64,000 bases of DNA. It comes from Clostridium_AD sp050717515 (lineage in GTDB: Bacteria > Bacillota > Clostridia > Clostridiales > Clostridiaceae). The stretch spans positions 470,880 to 534,879 of the forward strand of contig NZ_JBOITL010000025.1 of assembly GCF_050717515.1 (NCBI RefSeq). Reading direction: 5' to 3'. Within the stretch, counting starts at the first letter, position 1; the number at the start of each line of letters is the position of its first letter. This document shows positions 1-8,213 of the stretch, one piece after another. The notes below the pieces were generated by a model, which worked only from the letters and a program-made list of their open reading frames with translations, ran no database searches and was not told the origin of the DNA. The position numbers and the translations under genes were made by a program.

Positions 1-391
1 CCCCAGACCCTTTATCAGCTGCAATAGCATAGCTGTAACCAAATCAATAGGCTTTTTTTCTTGTACTGTTTCTGTTTTAACCCTAGTTATGATAACATTC
101 AAGCCTTTAGATAACTCGTTTTTTATTGTCTACAAAGACTTTAAGATTTATAGCATGCACAATAGTTATAACATCGTTGTTAACTATTCTTTAGTTAAGA
201 GGGAATAGATACTTGTTATAACTTGTAAAAGTTCAGTTCATATGGTTCAATTATTTTAGGAATTATATTATTTTCACTTGCTAGATTAATAATTGCAAAA
301 GAATAATCTTATAAATAGGTTTAAATACTTAGGAATTTGAAGGAGTAGTAGTTTTTTTTAAGCTACCTAACATTAACATGGAGGTGATTTT
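1..391. other. Intergenic leader, no supported gene
   Basis: No gene can be supported here. On the minus strand, positions 1-132 are open for about 40 codons but the frame begins right after a stop and has no good start; a second minus frame ending around residues FGYSYAIAADKGSG is also open for a short distance. Either could be the degraded end of a gene lying to the left of the window. The last 60 bases hold the ribosome site of the helicase gene. Confidence 0.4.
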
Positions 392-3391
392 TTGAAGTTA
401 ACAGAATTAGAGAATATAGTATTTAAATCATCTTCTATTTTAATGAGAAGAGAGGGCGAAAAGGCTTTTAATAGTGGACTCGTTACTAGAATCAAAGGGA
501 AAAAAATTGATAATATATATCATATCTATGGATGTGTCAAAAATTTTAATAAGAACAGCGAATTAAATACTCATATAAAAATAGACATATTAAAGAAAAA
601 ATTAGATGGCGTAAAATGCACCTGTGAAGATTTTAAAGAAAGTTCCACTACAGGTTATTTATTTATGTGTAGCCATTTAACGGCTACAGCCTATAGCTTT
701 TTTAACAGAGCTAAAAAAAACAATTCTGAGGAAAGTAAGCAAACTGAGAAAAATGAGAAACCACAAGAAAATCAAAAGAAAGAAAAGTATAAAGAAATTA
801 ATCCTAATAATCAAGGCACTATTAGTACTAATAGAACAAATAGCAGTATAAAATTAGTTCGCAGGGTTTCAAAAGATCCTACTTATTATGAAGTGCAATA
901 TGAGATAGGTAAGGAAAAAACAGTTATTGAACCTGAGGACTTAAGAACTTTTTTAGAAGGGGTTAATCTTAAAAAAATTAAGTTCAACTATGATAGTTTT
1001 GAGTTTGAAGCTCCAATCTTAAATAGTGATTTACCGTTAACATTCACATTGAAAATTAGAAAAGAATATTTTATTTTAACAACCCATAAGCAGTTTCCAG
1101 TGTCTTTAAATGATAAAAACAATGTATATTTATTTAATTGGAAGCTTTATCTACCATCAAGAAATCAAATTGCAAAGTATATGATTCTATGCGATAAATT
1201 AAAAAGGAATGGTGAAATTATATACCGAAAAGACATAGAAAACTATAATAAACTTACCGTATTCTTAGGTAGTATATCAAGTGATATTAATATTAGTGAA
1301 GAGGTAAAAAACTTTGCAGCAAAGTTCATAAAACCCGAATTCCAAATATATCAAATAGGAAATAGCATTTATTGCGATATAAATGTGATTTATGGTAATG
1401 AGAAAATTAACATACTAAAGGAAAATAATCCTGTGAATGAAATTTTGCGTGACTATAAAAAAGAAGGAAAAATCCTTATGGAACTAGAGAAATATAGATT
1501 TATAAAAAGAAATGACAGACTACTTTTTATAGGTGGAGATGAAGAATTATTTGATATCTTAAGTAAAAGTGAAAACAATCTACATTGCCTAGGAAATGTT
1601 ACCTTGGGAAAAGGGTTTAAACAAAGGAGAATATTGGATTCAAGATTTATTAAAGCAGAAATTCAAGAAACGGAAGGCCATTATGATTTTTCTTATGCTA
1701 TTCATGACATTGAAAATAGGGAATTAAATAGTGTAATTGCATCCTTTAAGCAAAAAAATAGATTTTACAAAACTGTGAATAATAATTTTCTAGACTTTGA
1801 AGATGCGGGAGTTAAGAATTTTTTTGATTTAGTAATAGCCTTAAATTCAAAAGAAAGCATAGAAGATGGTTTAATAGAAATAGAAAAAAATAAGGCATTA
1901 TATTTAAATAAAAAGATAATAAGTAAAAATCTTAAATTCATTAAAGGTATTGAGGTGTTGAAAAATATAGAAAATACCTACGCCAATATAAACAACCTGG
2001 ATATAAAGGTACCAGAGAATTTAAAAGCTACACTTAGAGAATACCAAATTGAGGGATTTAAATGGCTTAAAAGCTTAAGTACCTTAGGCTTTGGAGGGAT
2101 ACTCGCGGATGAAATGGGCCTTGGTAAAACTATTCAAACTATAGCTTTCCTTTTATCCCAGGAAAACAAGAAATCTATTATAATTAGTCCCACATCTCTT
2201 GTTTATAATTGGAAGGCAGAACTAGAAAAATTTGCGCCTAGTTTAAAGGTTGGTATTGTACATGGAGAAAAAAGTGAAAGACATAAATTAATTCATAATT
2301 TACTAGATTATGATGTAATATTAACAACCTATGGAACCTTAAGAATGGACATAGAGCAATATGAAGATATTATTTTTGATGCTTGTATTATAGATGAAGC
2401 TCAAAATATAAAAAATTATCTAGCTCAAAACACAAGAATTATTAAAGAAGTTAAAGCTAAGGTTAGATTTGCGTTAACAGGCACTCCCATGGAAAATAAT
2501 TTAACAGAGCTTTGGTCTATCTTTGATTTTATAATGCCAGATTATTTATATTCCAAAGAAATTTTCGAATCGAAATTTGTCCTAGGACGACAAGGGGATT
2601 TAGAAGAACTTAAATTATTAATTAAGCCTTTTCTCTTAAGAAGAACTAAAAGTGAAGTAATGAAAGAATTGCCAGATAAAATAGAAAAGAAATTTATAGT
2701 TGAGATGGCAACAGCTCAAAAGGCTGTATATAAATCTTACATTAAAGCCGTCAGGGAAAAAATGAAAAATAACAGTGAGGGCAGGATAGAGGTTTTTTCT
2801 TATTTAACTAGGCTAAGACAAATTTGCTTAGACCCATCACTTGTAATAGATGAATACAAAGGTGGAAGTGGAAAATTAAAAGTTGCAACTGAACTTATTG
2901 AAAAACATATTGATTCAAAGGGGAAAGTTCTATTATTTTCACAATTCACCTCTGCACTTAAAAATATAGGAGAGGATTTAAAGAGAAAAGGAATCCCATA
3001 TCTTTATTTAGATGGAAAAACAAAACCTAAGGATAGAATTAAATTGGTAGATGAATTTAATAACAGTAGCGACACATTAGTATTTTTAATCTCACTAAAA
3101 GCAGGAGGAACAGGCCTAAACCTAGCCTCCGCAAATCTAGTTATTCATTTTGACCCTTGGTGGAATCCAGCAGTAGAGGATCAAGCAACAGATAGAGCTC
3201 ATAGAATTGGTCAAAGAAATGTGGTAGAAGTAATTAAATTAGTTGCTAAGGGAACCATAGAAGAAAAAATCATTTTACTTCAAGAAAACAAAAAAGATTT
3301 AATAGACAGCGTAATTACAGGAGAACTTACTAGTAGTAATGTTCTAGGGAAGCTTACAAAGGAAGAATTAGTGGATCTTTTCAGATTTTAA
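392..3391 (+). CDS. SNF2-family helicase with SWIM zinc finger
   Basis: A 999-residue cytoplasmic DNA-dependent ATPase of the SNF2/RapA-like group that is thought to remodel protein-DNA complexes. A SWIM zinc finger is visible at residues 76-95 (CxC, then CxH). The middle is a family-specific helicase-associated region. The ATPase starts near residue 555 with Walker A ADEMGLGKT near 572, a DEAQ box near 667, the GTPMENNLTELW motif, and ends with the helicase C motif DRAHRIGQ near residue 945. The start is TTG, chosen because GGAGGTGA sits 4 bases before it. It is a single-gene unit. The exact biological role in clostridia is not known to me. Confidence 0.93.
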   Translation: MKLTELENIVFKSSSILMRREGEKAFNSGLVTRIKGKKIDNIYHIYGCVKNFNKNSELNTHIKIDILKKKLDGVKCTCEDFKESSTTGYLFMCSHLTATAYSFFNRAKKNNSEESKQTEKNEKPQENQKKEKYKEINPNNQGTISTNRTNSSIKLVRRVSKDPTYYEVQYEIGKEKTVIEPEDLRTFLEGVNLKKIKFNYDSFEFEAPILNSDLPLTFTLKIRKEYFILTTHKQFPVSLNDKNNVYLFNWKLYLPSRNQIAKYMILCDKLKRNGEIIYRKDIENYNKLTVFLGSISSDINISEEVKNFAAKFIKPEFQIYQIGNSIYCDINVIYGNEKINILKENNPVNEILRDYKKEGKILMELEKYRFIKRNDRLLFIGGDEELFDILSKSENNLHCLGNVTLGKGFKQRRILDSRFIKAEIQETEGHYDFSYAIHDIENRELNSVIASFKQKNRFYKTVNNNFLDFEDAGVKNFFDLVIALNSKESIEDGLIEIEKNKALYLNKKIISKNLKFIKGIEVLKNIENTYANINNLDIKVPENLKATLREYQIEGFKWLKSLSTLGFGGILADEMGLGKTIQTIAFLLSQENKKSIIISPTSLVYNWKAELEKFAPSLKVGIVHGEKSERHKLIHNLLDYDVILTTYGTLRMDIEQYEDIIFDACIIDEAQNIKNYLAQNTRIIKEVKAKVRFALTGTPMENNLTELWSIFDFIMPDYLYSKEIFESKFVLGRQGDLEELKLLIKPFLLRRTKSEVMKELPDKIEKKFIVEMATAQKAVYKSYIKAVREKMKNNSEGRIEVFSYLTRLRQICLDPSLVIDEYKGGSGKLKVATELIEKHIDSKGKVLLFSQFTSALKNIGEDLKRKGIPYLYLDGKTKPKDRIKLVDEFNNSSDTLVFLISLKAGGTGLNLASANLVIHFDPWWNPAVEDQATDRAHRIGQRNVVEVIKLVAKGTIEEKIILLQENKKDLIDSVITGELTSSNVLGKLTKEELVDLFRF

Positions 3392-3416
3392 TGTAGTACT
3401 GTAAACTATAAGTAAA

Positions 3417-3444
3417 TTGATTTCTAGAAATAACATAGTATAAT
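3417..3444 (+). promoter_or_regulatory. Vegetative-type (sigma-A) promoter for 3502 gene
   Basis: TTGATT (3417-3422), a 16-base spacer and TATAAT (3439-3444). The same promoter with the same spacing recurs at 54808-54835 in front of the XPB-like helicase gene, and identity continues beyond it into the palindromic element, so the two are copies of one module. Confidence 0.65.
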
Positions 3445-3452
3445 ATAATAAG

Positions 3453-3477
3453 ATGCCACTTGTACCTTGGTGGCACC
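3453..3477 (+). promoter_or_regulatory. 5'-terminal inverted repeat, copy 1
   Basis: TGCCAC (3454-3459) and GTGGCA (3470-3475) form a 6-bp stem around a 10-base loop, starting only about 8-10 bases after the -10 box. It would therefore be the extreme 5' end of the mRNA or an operator at the transcription start. Related copies lie at 6426-6449 and 54845-54868. Confidence 0.5.
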
Positions 3478-3501
3478 AAAGATTCAAAGGAGGAATAAAA
3501 A

Positions 3502-3915
3502 ATGTACGTAGAATTTAATAATAAAATAGTAGCTAGTGAGGATATAAAAAATATAATTGAAAAGAATACAGAATTTAAAGTAGTTAAGGACATGAGCAAA
3601 GGTACCAAAAGAGAGGATACATTAGCTTTTAATTTAAGTGTAGGGATAGATACACTAAATGACTTAATGGAAGAAGAAGTTGATTTAAATGAATTGACAG
3701 AAGATGAATTATTTGAGGAATACCTGTCACTGGCAGAAGAAATAGCAATGGACATTGAAGAATATGTTCCAGAGGGCGCTATTATGGATATTAAATCTTA
3801 TAAATGGGATAAATCAGACAATGCCATAAAATTAATTATAATTATAGCTCCTGAGGATCTTTATGAAGTTAAATTAAGGGATGTTATGAAGAAACTTATA
3901 ACGCAAGTGGAGTAA
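3502..3915 (+). CDS. Conserved-looking acidic protein, unknown function
   Basis: A 137-residue soluble protein without signal peptide or membrane segment. It is acidic in the middle (residues 55-95 hold many Glu and Asp) and ends in a beta-rich part with a hydrophobic run LIIIIAP. ATG at 3502 follows AAGGAGG. It stands alone between a vegetative promoter with palindromic leader and a strong terminator. I do not recognise the family. The shared promoter element with the XPB-like helicase gene (54.9 kb) suggests joint control, which is the only functional hint. Confidence 0.75.
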   Translation: MYVEFNNKIVASEDIKNIIEKNTEFKVVKDMSKGTKREDTLAFNLSVGIDTLNDLMEEEVDLNELTEDELFEEYLSLAEEIAMDIEEYVPEGAIMDIKSYKWDKSDNAIKLIIIIAPEDLYEVKLRDVMKKLITQVE

Positions 3916-3946
3916 AATTACAGACTGGCTTTGAAATAACTAGATT

Positions 3947-3989
3947 TTACAAGTAACCAATACTTTTATTTGGTAAAAGGCACTTGTAA
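3947..3989 (+). other. Stem-loop downstream of 3502 gene
   Basis: TTACAAGT (3947-3954) pairs with ACTTGTAA (3982-3989), and ACCAA (3956-3960) can pair with TTGGT (3970-3974) inside. There is no T-run after it, so it is not a classical terminator. It may be an mRNA 3' structure. Confidence 0.35.
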
Positions 3990-4072
3990 GGGTGTATTTT
4001 ATGCTAAAGAAAATACTATTCATAACAATACACAAAACCATTTTTGAAAACCACTTTTTTATTAATTATTAT

Positions 4073-4123
4073 AACAATAATAAGACCTATATGGAAAATC
4101 CATTTTAGGTCTTATTGTTGTTA
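4073..4123. terminator. Bidirectional terminator
   Basis: AACAATAATAAGACCTA and its near-complement TAGGTCTTATTGTTGTT enclose a short loop. It lies between the convergent genes ending at 3915 (plus) and 4179 (minus) and is AT-rich on both flanks, so it can serve both. Confidence 0.75.
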
Positions 4124-4178
4124 TTAAAATTTACTTTTTCAGTGGCCTCCTTAGTGATACTCTTTTTTAATTAGTATT

Positions 4179-4574
4179 TTATTCTCTACCCAAAAAGAAA
4201 GGTAAAAATAAAAATGGATACAAATCATTAAAAGGATAATTATTTTTGTGGTGATTATATCCTTGATAATAACCTTGGTGATAACCTTGTTGATGACCAT
4301 GTTTATAACCATGTTGATATGAATCATTGTCATATGATTTTCTTTCCATATAGTGTAAAGCGTCTTCTGTTGGTTGATATTGCTGCTGTGACATTTGTGA
4401 GCCATATGTTGGTGGAGAATTATACATCTCATCCATCATTTGATAGTCCATTGAAGGCATATATTGTGGTCCCATTTGGGGTTGTTCCTTAGGATTAGAT
4501 TGATTTACATTATGGATATACTGAGGGTCTTGTATATCCATATTTTCATTGTCTAAGATTGTTCGGTATAACAT
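4179..4574 (-). CDS. His/Tyr/Gln-rich coat-like protein
   Basis: A 131-residue low-complexity protein: Met/Gln/Pro/Tyr-rich in the first 85 residues, then a repeat of HGY, QGY and QGYN units (about residues 88-110), then a hydrophobic tail ending FLFLPFFLGRE. Such composition is typical of clostridial and bacillar spore-coat proteins, and a perfect sigma-K type promoter lies 31 bases upstream, so a coat role is inferred. ATG at 4574 follows GGAGG. The His clusters could bind metal. No homologue is recognised by name. Confidence 0.75.
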   Translation of the reverse strand: MLYRTILDNENMDIQDPQYIHNVNQSNPKEQPQMGPQYMPSMDYQMMDEMYNSPPTYGSQMSQQQYQPTEDALHYMERKSYDNDSYQHGYKHGHQQGYHQGYYQGYNHHKNNYPFNDLYPFLFLPFFLGRE

Positions 4575-4604
4575 TGCAAACCTCCATTAACTTTACTACA
4601 CTTG

Positions 4605-4631
4605 TATAATATGCATTTAATAAAGAGGTGT
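4605..4631 (-). promoter_or_regulatory. Sigma-K type promoter for 4179-4574 gene
   Basis: Read on the minus strand: AC (4631-4630), 16 bases, CATATTATA (4613-4605). This is an exact match to AC-N16-CATANNNTA, the pattern described for Bacillus sigma-K. Confidence 0.65.
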
Positions 4632-4644
4632 TACAAATAACAAG

Positions 4645-5025
4645 TTAATTTGAAATGGGGTTATACTCTAGGGATTCGGATACTTTTACTACAGGATACT
4701 CCGTTTTCAATGTCTCTTCAATGTGTTTTATATCTTGTATCTGTTGTTTATAAATGGATACATCCTCTAAATTAACTTTGTGTTTATTGAATTCTACATG
4801 TTCTTCATTAAGGAGTATACGGATAACTTCCGTTGACATGTCCTTTTGTTTTAGGGTAACTGAATCAGCAAGTATTTTTTTCTTTATTACAAGCTCTTCG
4901 CGTTTAATTGGTACAGTAAAGGTTTTTTCTTCCGTGATAGTCTCCCTATAAATATTTACTTTTCCAGTTTGCATCCATTCTTTTGCTATCTCAAGCTCTT
5001 CCTTTTTAATGTTAAATGTTACCAT
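4645..5025 (-). CDS. DUF2382 (YsnF/AvaK-type) protein
   Basis: A 126-residue protein with one DUF2382-type unit: IKKEELEIAKEW, then VPIKREELVIKKK, then LNEEHVEFNKHKVN, the alternating EE(L/V)-x-I-x-K pattern of this family. The family occurs in stress-related proteins such as Bacillus YsnF; the biochemical role is unknown. The start is taken at 5025 rather than 5040 because GGAGGAGG lies 5 bases before the second ATG and inside the first codons of the longer version. It is followed on the same strand by nothing and preceded by a longer paralogue, 69 bases away. Confidence 0.8.
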   Translation of the reverse strand: MVTFNIKKEELEIAKEWMQTGKVNIYRETITEEKTFTVPIKREELVIKKKILADSVTLKQKDMSTEVIRILLNEEHVEFNKHKVNLEDVSIYKQQIQDIKHIEETLKTEYPVVKVSESLEYNPISN

Positions 5026-5094
5026 ACATTCCTCCTCCATTGTTAAAAAAACACCTCACGAATCATGACCATTCGGAGGTGCTTCTTACATTAT

Positions 5095-5541
5095 TTATTC
5101 GTGATGGCCTTCAATATCAACTATATCAGCATTGCCAATTTTATTTACTCGAGCTTCTTCTCGCTTAAGGGTTTCATCTATATGCTCAGTACCTTCTATA
5201 GAACGTTTATGGGCTGAAATTTCCGATGTTACTACTGTATGTTTATCTACAGCAACTTTTTCTTCACTAACAGGAATTTTAATGGTTTGTTCTTGAGTGA
5301 TTGGTGAATCACTTGCTTCATTGTTTAAGCTTTTTCTTTCAATTACTACTTCTTCGCGCATTACAGGGACATCAATTGACTTTTGTTCTTCAATAATTTC
5401 CTTGCCAAATTCTACGTCACCTTTATGAACGCTACTTTTAGCAATATCTAGCTCTTCTTTCCGAAGACGAATATTTGCAACATCAGCACTAGTATCTTTT
5501 TTACTATCATCACCATTAACAAATCCCTCATGTAATTTCAT
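5095..5541 (-). CDS. DUF2382 (YsnF/AvaK-type) protein
   Basis: A 148-residue paralogue of the neighbouring 126-residue protein. It shows the same pattern (LRKEELDIAK, VPVMREEVVIERK, IPVSEEKVAVDKH, AHKRSIEGTEHIDETLKREEARV). The last part, IE-T-HI-ETLK, is shared with the smaller copy, so the pair arose by tandem duplication. ATG at 5541 follows GGAGGTGTG. It is charged and soluble, with no export signal. A role in stress tolerance or the spore is inferred from the family and neighbours only. Confidence 0.82.
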   Translation of the reverse strand: MKLHEGFVNGDDSKKDTSADVANIRLRKEELDIAKSSVHKGDVEFGKEIIEEQKSIDVPVMREEVVIERKSLNNEASDSPITQEQTIKIPVSEEKVAVDKHTVVTSEISAHKRSIEGTEHIDETLKREEARVNKIGNADIVDIEGHHE

Positions 5542-5694
5542 ATATACACACCTCCGTAAGATAATATATTTTTCATTAATATATTTCCCTTTATAGAAAT
5601 ATATTATCCTGTTAAAAAAATGGAAGATAAAACAATAGGTCCCTAAAGGAATTCATATGAATTAATACTTAGTGCTAATTAATGACTTTAAGTC

Positions 5695-5721
5695 ACCCTT
5701 TTGTTTAAATTCCATATACTA
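5695..5721 (+). promoter_or_regulatory. Sigma-K type promoter for 5754 gene
   Basis: AC (5695-5696), 16 bases, CATATACTA (5713-5721); exact match to AC-N16-CATANNNTA, 32 bases before the start codon. Confidence 0.65.
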
Positions 5722-5753
5722 TATTGTGTGGATAATTTATTGGGAGGTAAACT

Positions 5754-6182
5754 ATGTATTGTTATACTTATATTAATCAATTTTCTTGTATTTTCAACGA
5801 ACTTCAATTATGGACTCATATATCAAGTGATCATCCAAGTTTTCTTAAGACTGTAGCTACACTTTCTAACATTAAACTACCAAAAGTTACAGAGGATAAG
5901 CTTGATGAGATTCATAAAATGTTTATGGGATTATATAATAAAGTAATAAACTTAAAAAAAGCTGTAAATGTCAACCCTAATCTATACGCACAGCATAATG
6001 CAGGAATAAAAAACTTGATTGATGAATTTATAATTCATGATACTCATGCTATAAACTTTTATCAGCAATTGTTGATGTTTGGAACAGAAAATAAGGTGTG
6101 GATAGAATTGGTTAAGCATATTATCAATGAACAAGCTTTTATGCTTGAATTGTTTAATGATTTAAGACAACAATTAAGCTAA
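5754..6182 (+). CDS. DUF2935-like helical protein
   Basis: A 142-residue all-helical protein with several spaced His and Glu residues (ELQLWTHISSDH, DEFIIHDTHAINF, HIINEQAFMLELF). This resembles half of the DUF2935 fold, a four-helix, metal-binding hemerythrin/ferritin-like family common in Clostridium and Bacillus. Full DUF2935 proteins usually have two such halves, so this may be a one-domain member. ATG follows GGGAGGT. A sigma-K type promoter lies directly upstream and a terminator downstream, so it is a single late-sporulation gene in my reading. Substrate or partner is unknown. Confidence 0.65.
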   Translation: MYCYTYINQFSCIFNELQLWTHISSDHPSFLKTVATLSNIKLPKVTEDKLDEIHKMFMGLYNKVINLKKAVNVNPNLYAQHNAGIKNLIDEFIIHDTHAINFYQQLLMFGTENKVWIELVKHIINEQAFMLELFNDLRQQLS

Positions 6183-6230
6183 AGCTTTTTATTAAATATA
6201 TTTACTTTTCATATTTTGTTTTTAATGTCG

Positions 6231-6262
6231 GAGAAGCAGCCTTAGATGGAAGCTTCTTTTTG
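6231..6262 (+). terminator. Rho-independent terminator
   Basis: AGAAGC (6232-6237) pairs with GCTTCT (6252-6257), followed by TTTTT. It ends the 5754 gene. Confidence 0.7.
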
Positions 6263-6425
6263 GCTTTATTATGTACAATGTAAAACTCCATCAAATATAT
6301 TATGATTGAATCTTGATTTAATAATAAATTGTAAATTTTAATAGAAAATTTTTAAAGTATATAGTGTAAAAACTATATCGTAGAACAGTTAAAAGATATA
6401 ATAAAAGAATGTAATTAACATTTCT

Positions 6426-6449
6426 CACTTGCCACGTGGGGGGCACTAT
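6426..6449 (+). promoter_or_regulatory. CCACGTGG palindromic element, copy 2
   Basis: This 24-base stretch differs at one base from 54848-54871 upstream of the XPB-like helicase gene. Its core CCACGTGG (6432-6439) is a perfect palindrome. Its right end overlaps the -35 of the sigma-K type promoter of the 6509 gene, so a protein bound there could block that promoter. Confidence 0.5.
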
Positions 6450-6471
6450 TTTTTATATATAGCATATTATA
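6445..6471 (+). promoter_or_regulatory. Sigma-K type promoter for 6509 gene
   Basis: AC (6445-6446), 16 bases, CATATTATA (6463-6471); exact match, 37 bases before the start. A weaker vegetative-like TATAAT is also present at 6397-6402. Confidence 0.6.
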
Positions 6472-6508
6472 TAATAATAAAAGGCTATATGCAAAATAGG
6501 AGGATTTT

Positions 6509-7654
6509 ATGATATATCTTGATAATGCTGCCACTAGTTTTCCAAAGCCAACGGAAGTTTATTCCCAAGTATTAAATTGCATGGAGAATTATGCTGCAAA
6601 TCCTGGCAGAAGTTCTCATGATATGGCAATTGAGGCTTCAGCTAAAATTATGGATACAAGACAAGAGCTTAGTGAACTTTTCAACATTCCTAATATGTTT
6701 AATATTGTTTTTACAAGTAATGCTACCGAGGCACTGAACATAGGGATAAAAGGAATATTAAAACCAGGAGATCATGTTATTAGCACAGTAATTGAGCATA
6801 ATTCAGTTCTAAGACCATTAAATTATCTAAGTGAGAAAGGAATAGCATTTACGCTTCTTCCTGTAGATCAAAATGGATATTTGGATATTAATAATCTTAA
6901 AAAGGAGATCCGTAGAAATACCAAAGCAATAATAGTAAACCATACTTCCAATGTACTAGGAACGGTTCAAGACATAAGAGCTATAGGTGAACTTGTCAAA
7001 AAATCAGGAATAATTTTCATGGTTGACGCATCGCAGAGTGCGGGAGTTATATCTATAGATGTAGCCCGGGACAATATTGATTTATTAGCTTTTCCAGGTC
7101 ATAAAGGATTATATGGTCCCCAGGGAACAGGAGGTTTATATATAAGAGAAGGATTAGAAGTGGATTCGTTTAAACAAGGGGGAACTGGAAGTGAATCTTT
7201 TTCTATGAAACAACCTGACTTTTTACCTGATAGATTTGAAAGTGGAACCTTAAATACACCAGGAATAGCAGGACTATGCGCGGGTATAAGGTTTATTAGA
7301 AAAGTAGGAATAGAAAATATAAGAAAACATGAAATAATGCTCGTAGAATATTTAGTAAAAGAATTAAGTGAATTATCTTATGTTAAAATTTATGGAGGGA
7401 CTGATTATAAAAATAGAGGAGCAGTAGTATCGTTGAATCTCGACAATCTAGATAGCTCTGAAGTAGGAGAGCTATTAAATAAGAAAGGAATAGCAGTAAG
7501 AACAGGGTTTCACTGTGCACCTTTAATACATGAAATAATTGGTACGAATAGCAGAGGCACAGTTAGAATAAGTCCAGGGTATTTTAATAATTTAGAAGAT
7601 ATTGAAAAACTTATTAACGCTTTAAAATATATACATGAAAAAAGGTCTCTTTAA
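6509..7654 (+). CDS. Cysteine desulfurase-like class V aminotransferase
   Basis: A 381-residue PLP enzyme of the NifS/CsdA type that removes sulfur (or selenium) from cysteine (or selenocysteine). The N-terminus YLDNAATSFPKP, the PLP lysine in FPGHKGLYG near residue 199 and the catalytic cysteine in RTGFHCAPL near residue 337 are all visible. Length is normal. It is followed after 210 bases by a DUF3343 protein, a family often found beside such desulfurases and proposed to carry Se or S; the two may work together. ATG follows TAGGAGG. The sigma-K type promoter suggests expression in the late mother cell, which would be unusual for a housekeeping desulfurase. Confidence 0.88.
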   Translation: MIYLDNAATSFPKPTEVYSQVLNCMENYAANPGRSSHDMAIEASAKIMDTRQELSELFNIPNMFNIVFTSNATEALNIGIKGILKPGDHVISTVIEHNSVLRPLNYLSEKGIAFTLLPVDQNGYLDINNLKKEIRRNTKAIIVNHTSNVLGTVQDIRAIGELVKKSGIIFMVDASQSAGVISIDVARDNIDLLAFPGHKGLYGPQGTGGLYIREGLEVDSFKQGGTGSESFSMKQPDFLPDRFESGTLNTPGIAGLCAGIRFIRKVGIENIRKHEIMLVEYLVKELSELSYVKIYGGTDYKNRGAVVSLNLDNLDSSEVGELLNKKGIAVRTGFHCAPLIHEIIGTNSRGTVRISPGYFNNLEDIEKLINALKYIHEKRSL

Positions 7655-7668
7655 AAGAGGCTTTTTTA
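7641..7668 (+). terminator. Terminator overlapping the stop codon
   Basis: GTCTCTTT, two bases, AAAGAGGC then TTTTTT. The left arm overlaps the last codons of the desulfurase gene. Confidence 0.65.
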
Positions 7669-7783
7669 TGTATATCCATAAATGAGAAAATTTAAATGAT
7701 ACTTTTGTATTTCATAGAGGTTATTTTTTGAAATATAAAAACCTTTCATCAACATGTGAATATTATGATATTAGGAAGAGGTA

Positions 7784-7816
7784 TTCAATAAATATGCAAT
7801 TTAAATATTTATTGAA
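7784..7816. repeat. 12-bp perfect inverted repeat upstream of DUF3343 gene
   Basis: TTCAATAAATAT (7784-7795) and ATATTTATTGAA (7805-7816) with a 9-base centre. It lies 50 bases before the next start codon. It could be an operator or a leader hairpin; AT-rich DNA makes such repeats less surprising. Confidence 0.4.
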
Positions 7817-7866
7817 ATTTCAAGTGAAATACTTTTCTTATTTGTAGTAAATAGGAGTTGAAGCTA

Positions 7867-8127
7867 ATGAAATTTAAATATCTTGTAGTTTTAGTTTCTA
7901 ATAATCATTCAACATTATTATATAAAAATCTGCTCCGTAAAGGTTGTGAAATTGATTTAATATCAGCCCCCAGTAATATTGCAAGAGGATGTACTAAAGC
8001 TATTAGATTTGACGAAAGTGATACAAATATTGTAGTACAGGAAATAAAGAATAATAAATTAATTATTAAAGGAATCTACAAAATAGTAAATGAGAGCAAC
8101 GGAACTAGTTATGTACTAATTTCGTAG
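7867..8127 (+). CDS. DUF3343 putative Se/S carrier-like protein
   Basis: An 86-residue protein matching the DUF3343 pattern: a hydrophobic first strand (KYLVVLVSNNHSTLLYKNLL), the segment ISAPSNIARGCTKAIRFDES with the conserved SAPS and GC, and a C-terminal strand. The family is annotated as putative Se/S carrier-like; the cysteine in RGC is the likely functional residue. ATG at 7867 is preferred over TTG at 7858 because AGGAG lies 9 bases before the ATG. It is probably functionally tied to the upstream desulfurase-like gene. Confidence 0.82.
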   Translation: MKFKYLVVLVSNNHSTLLYKNLLRKGCEIDLISAPSNIARGCTKAIRFDESDTNIVVQEIKNNKLIIKGIYKIVNESNGTSYVLIS

Positions 8128-8134
8128 ATTTTAT

Positions 8135-8180
8135 AAACTTAAAGGGCTTAGAAACATGCCCTTTAAGTTTGTTTTAATTT
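8135..8180. terminator. Strong bidirectional terminator
   Basis: AAACTTAAAGGGC (8135-8147) pairs perfectly with GCCCTTTAAGTTT (8158-8170), followed by a T-rich tail. It separates the convergent genes 7867 (plus) and 8214 (minus). Confidence 0.85.
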
Positions 8181-8213
8181 TAAGTTCTAATATTATTAAT
8201 ATCTTGCTTTTTC

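Noticed and set aside
1..391. Minus-strand partial gene at the window start
   Set aside because: The open frame begins after a stop and has no convincing start or ribosome site, and two frames compete. Noted only as possible remnant.
4255..4320. Tandem DNA repeat or CRISPR-like array
   Set aside because: The repetition is the codon pattern of the HGY/QGY protein repeats; there are no spacers.
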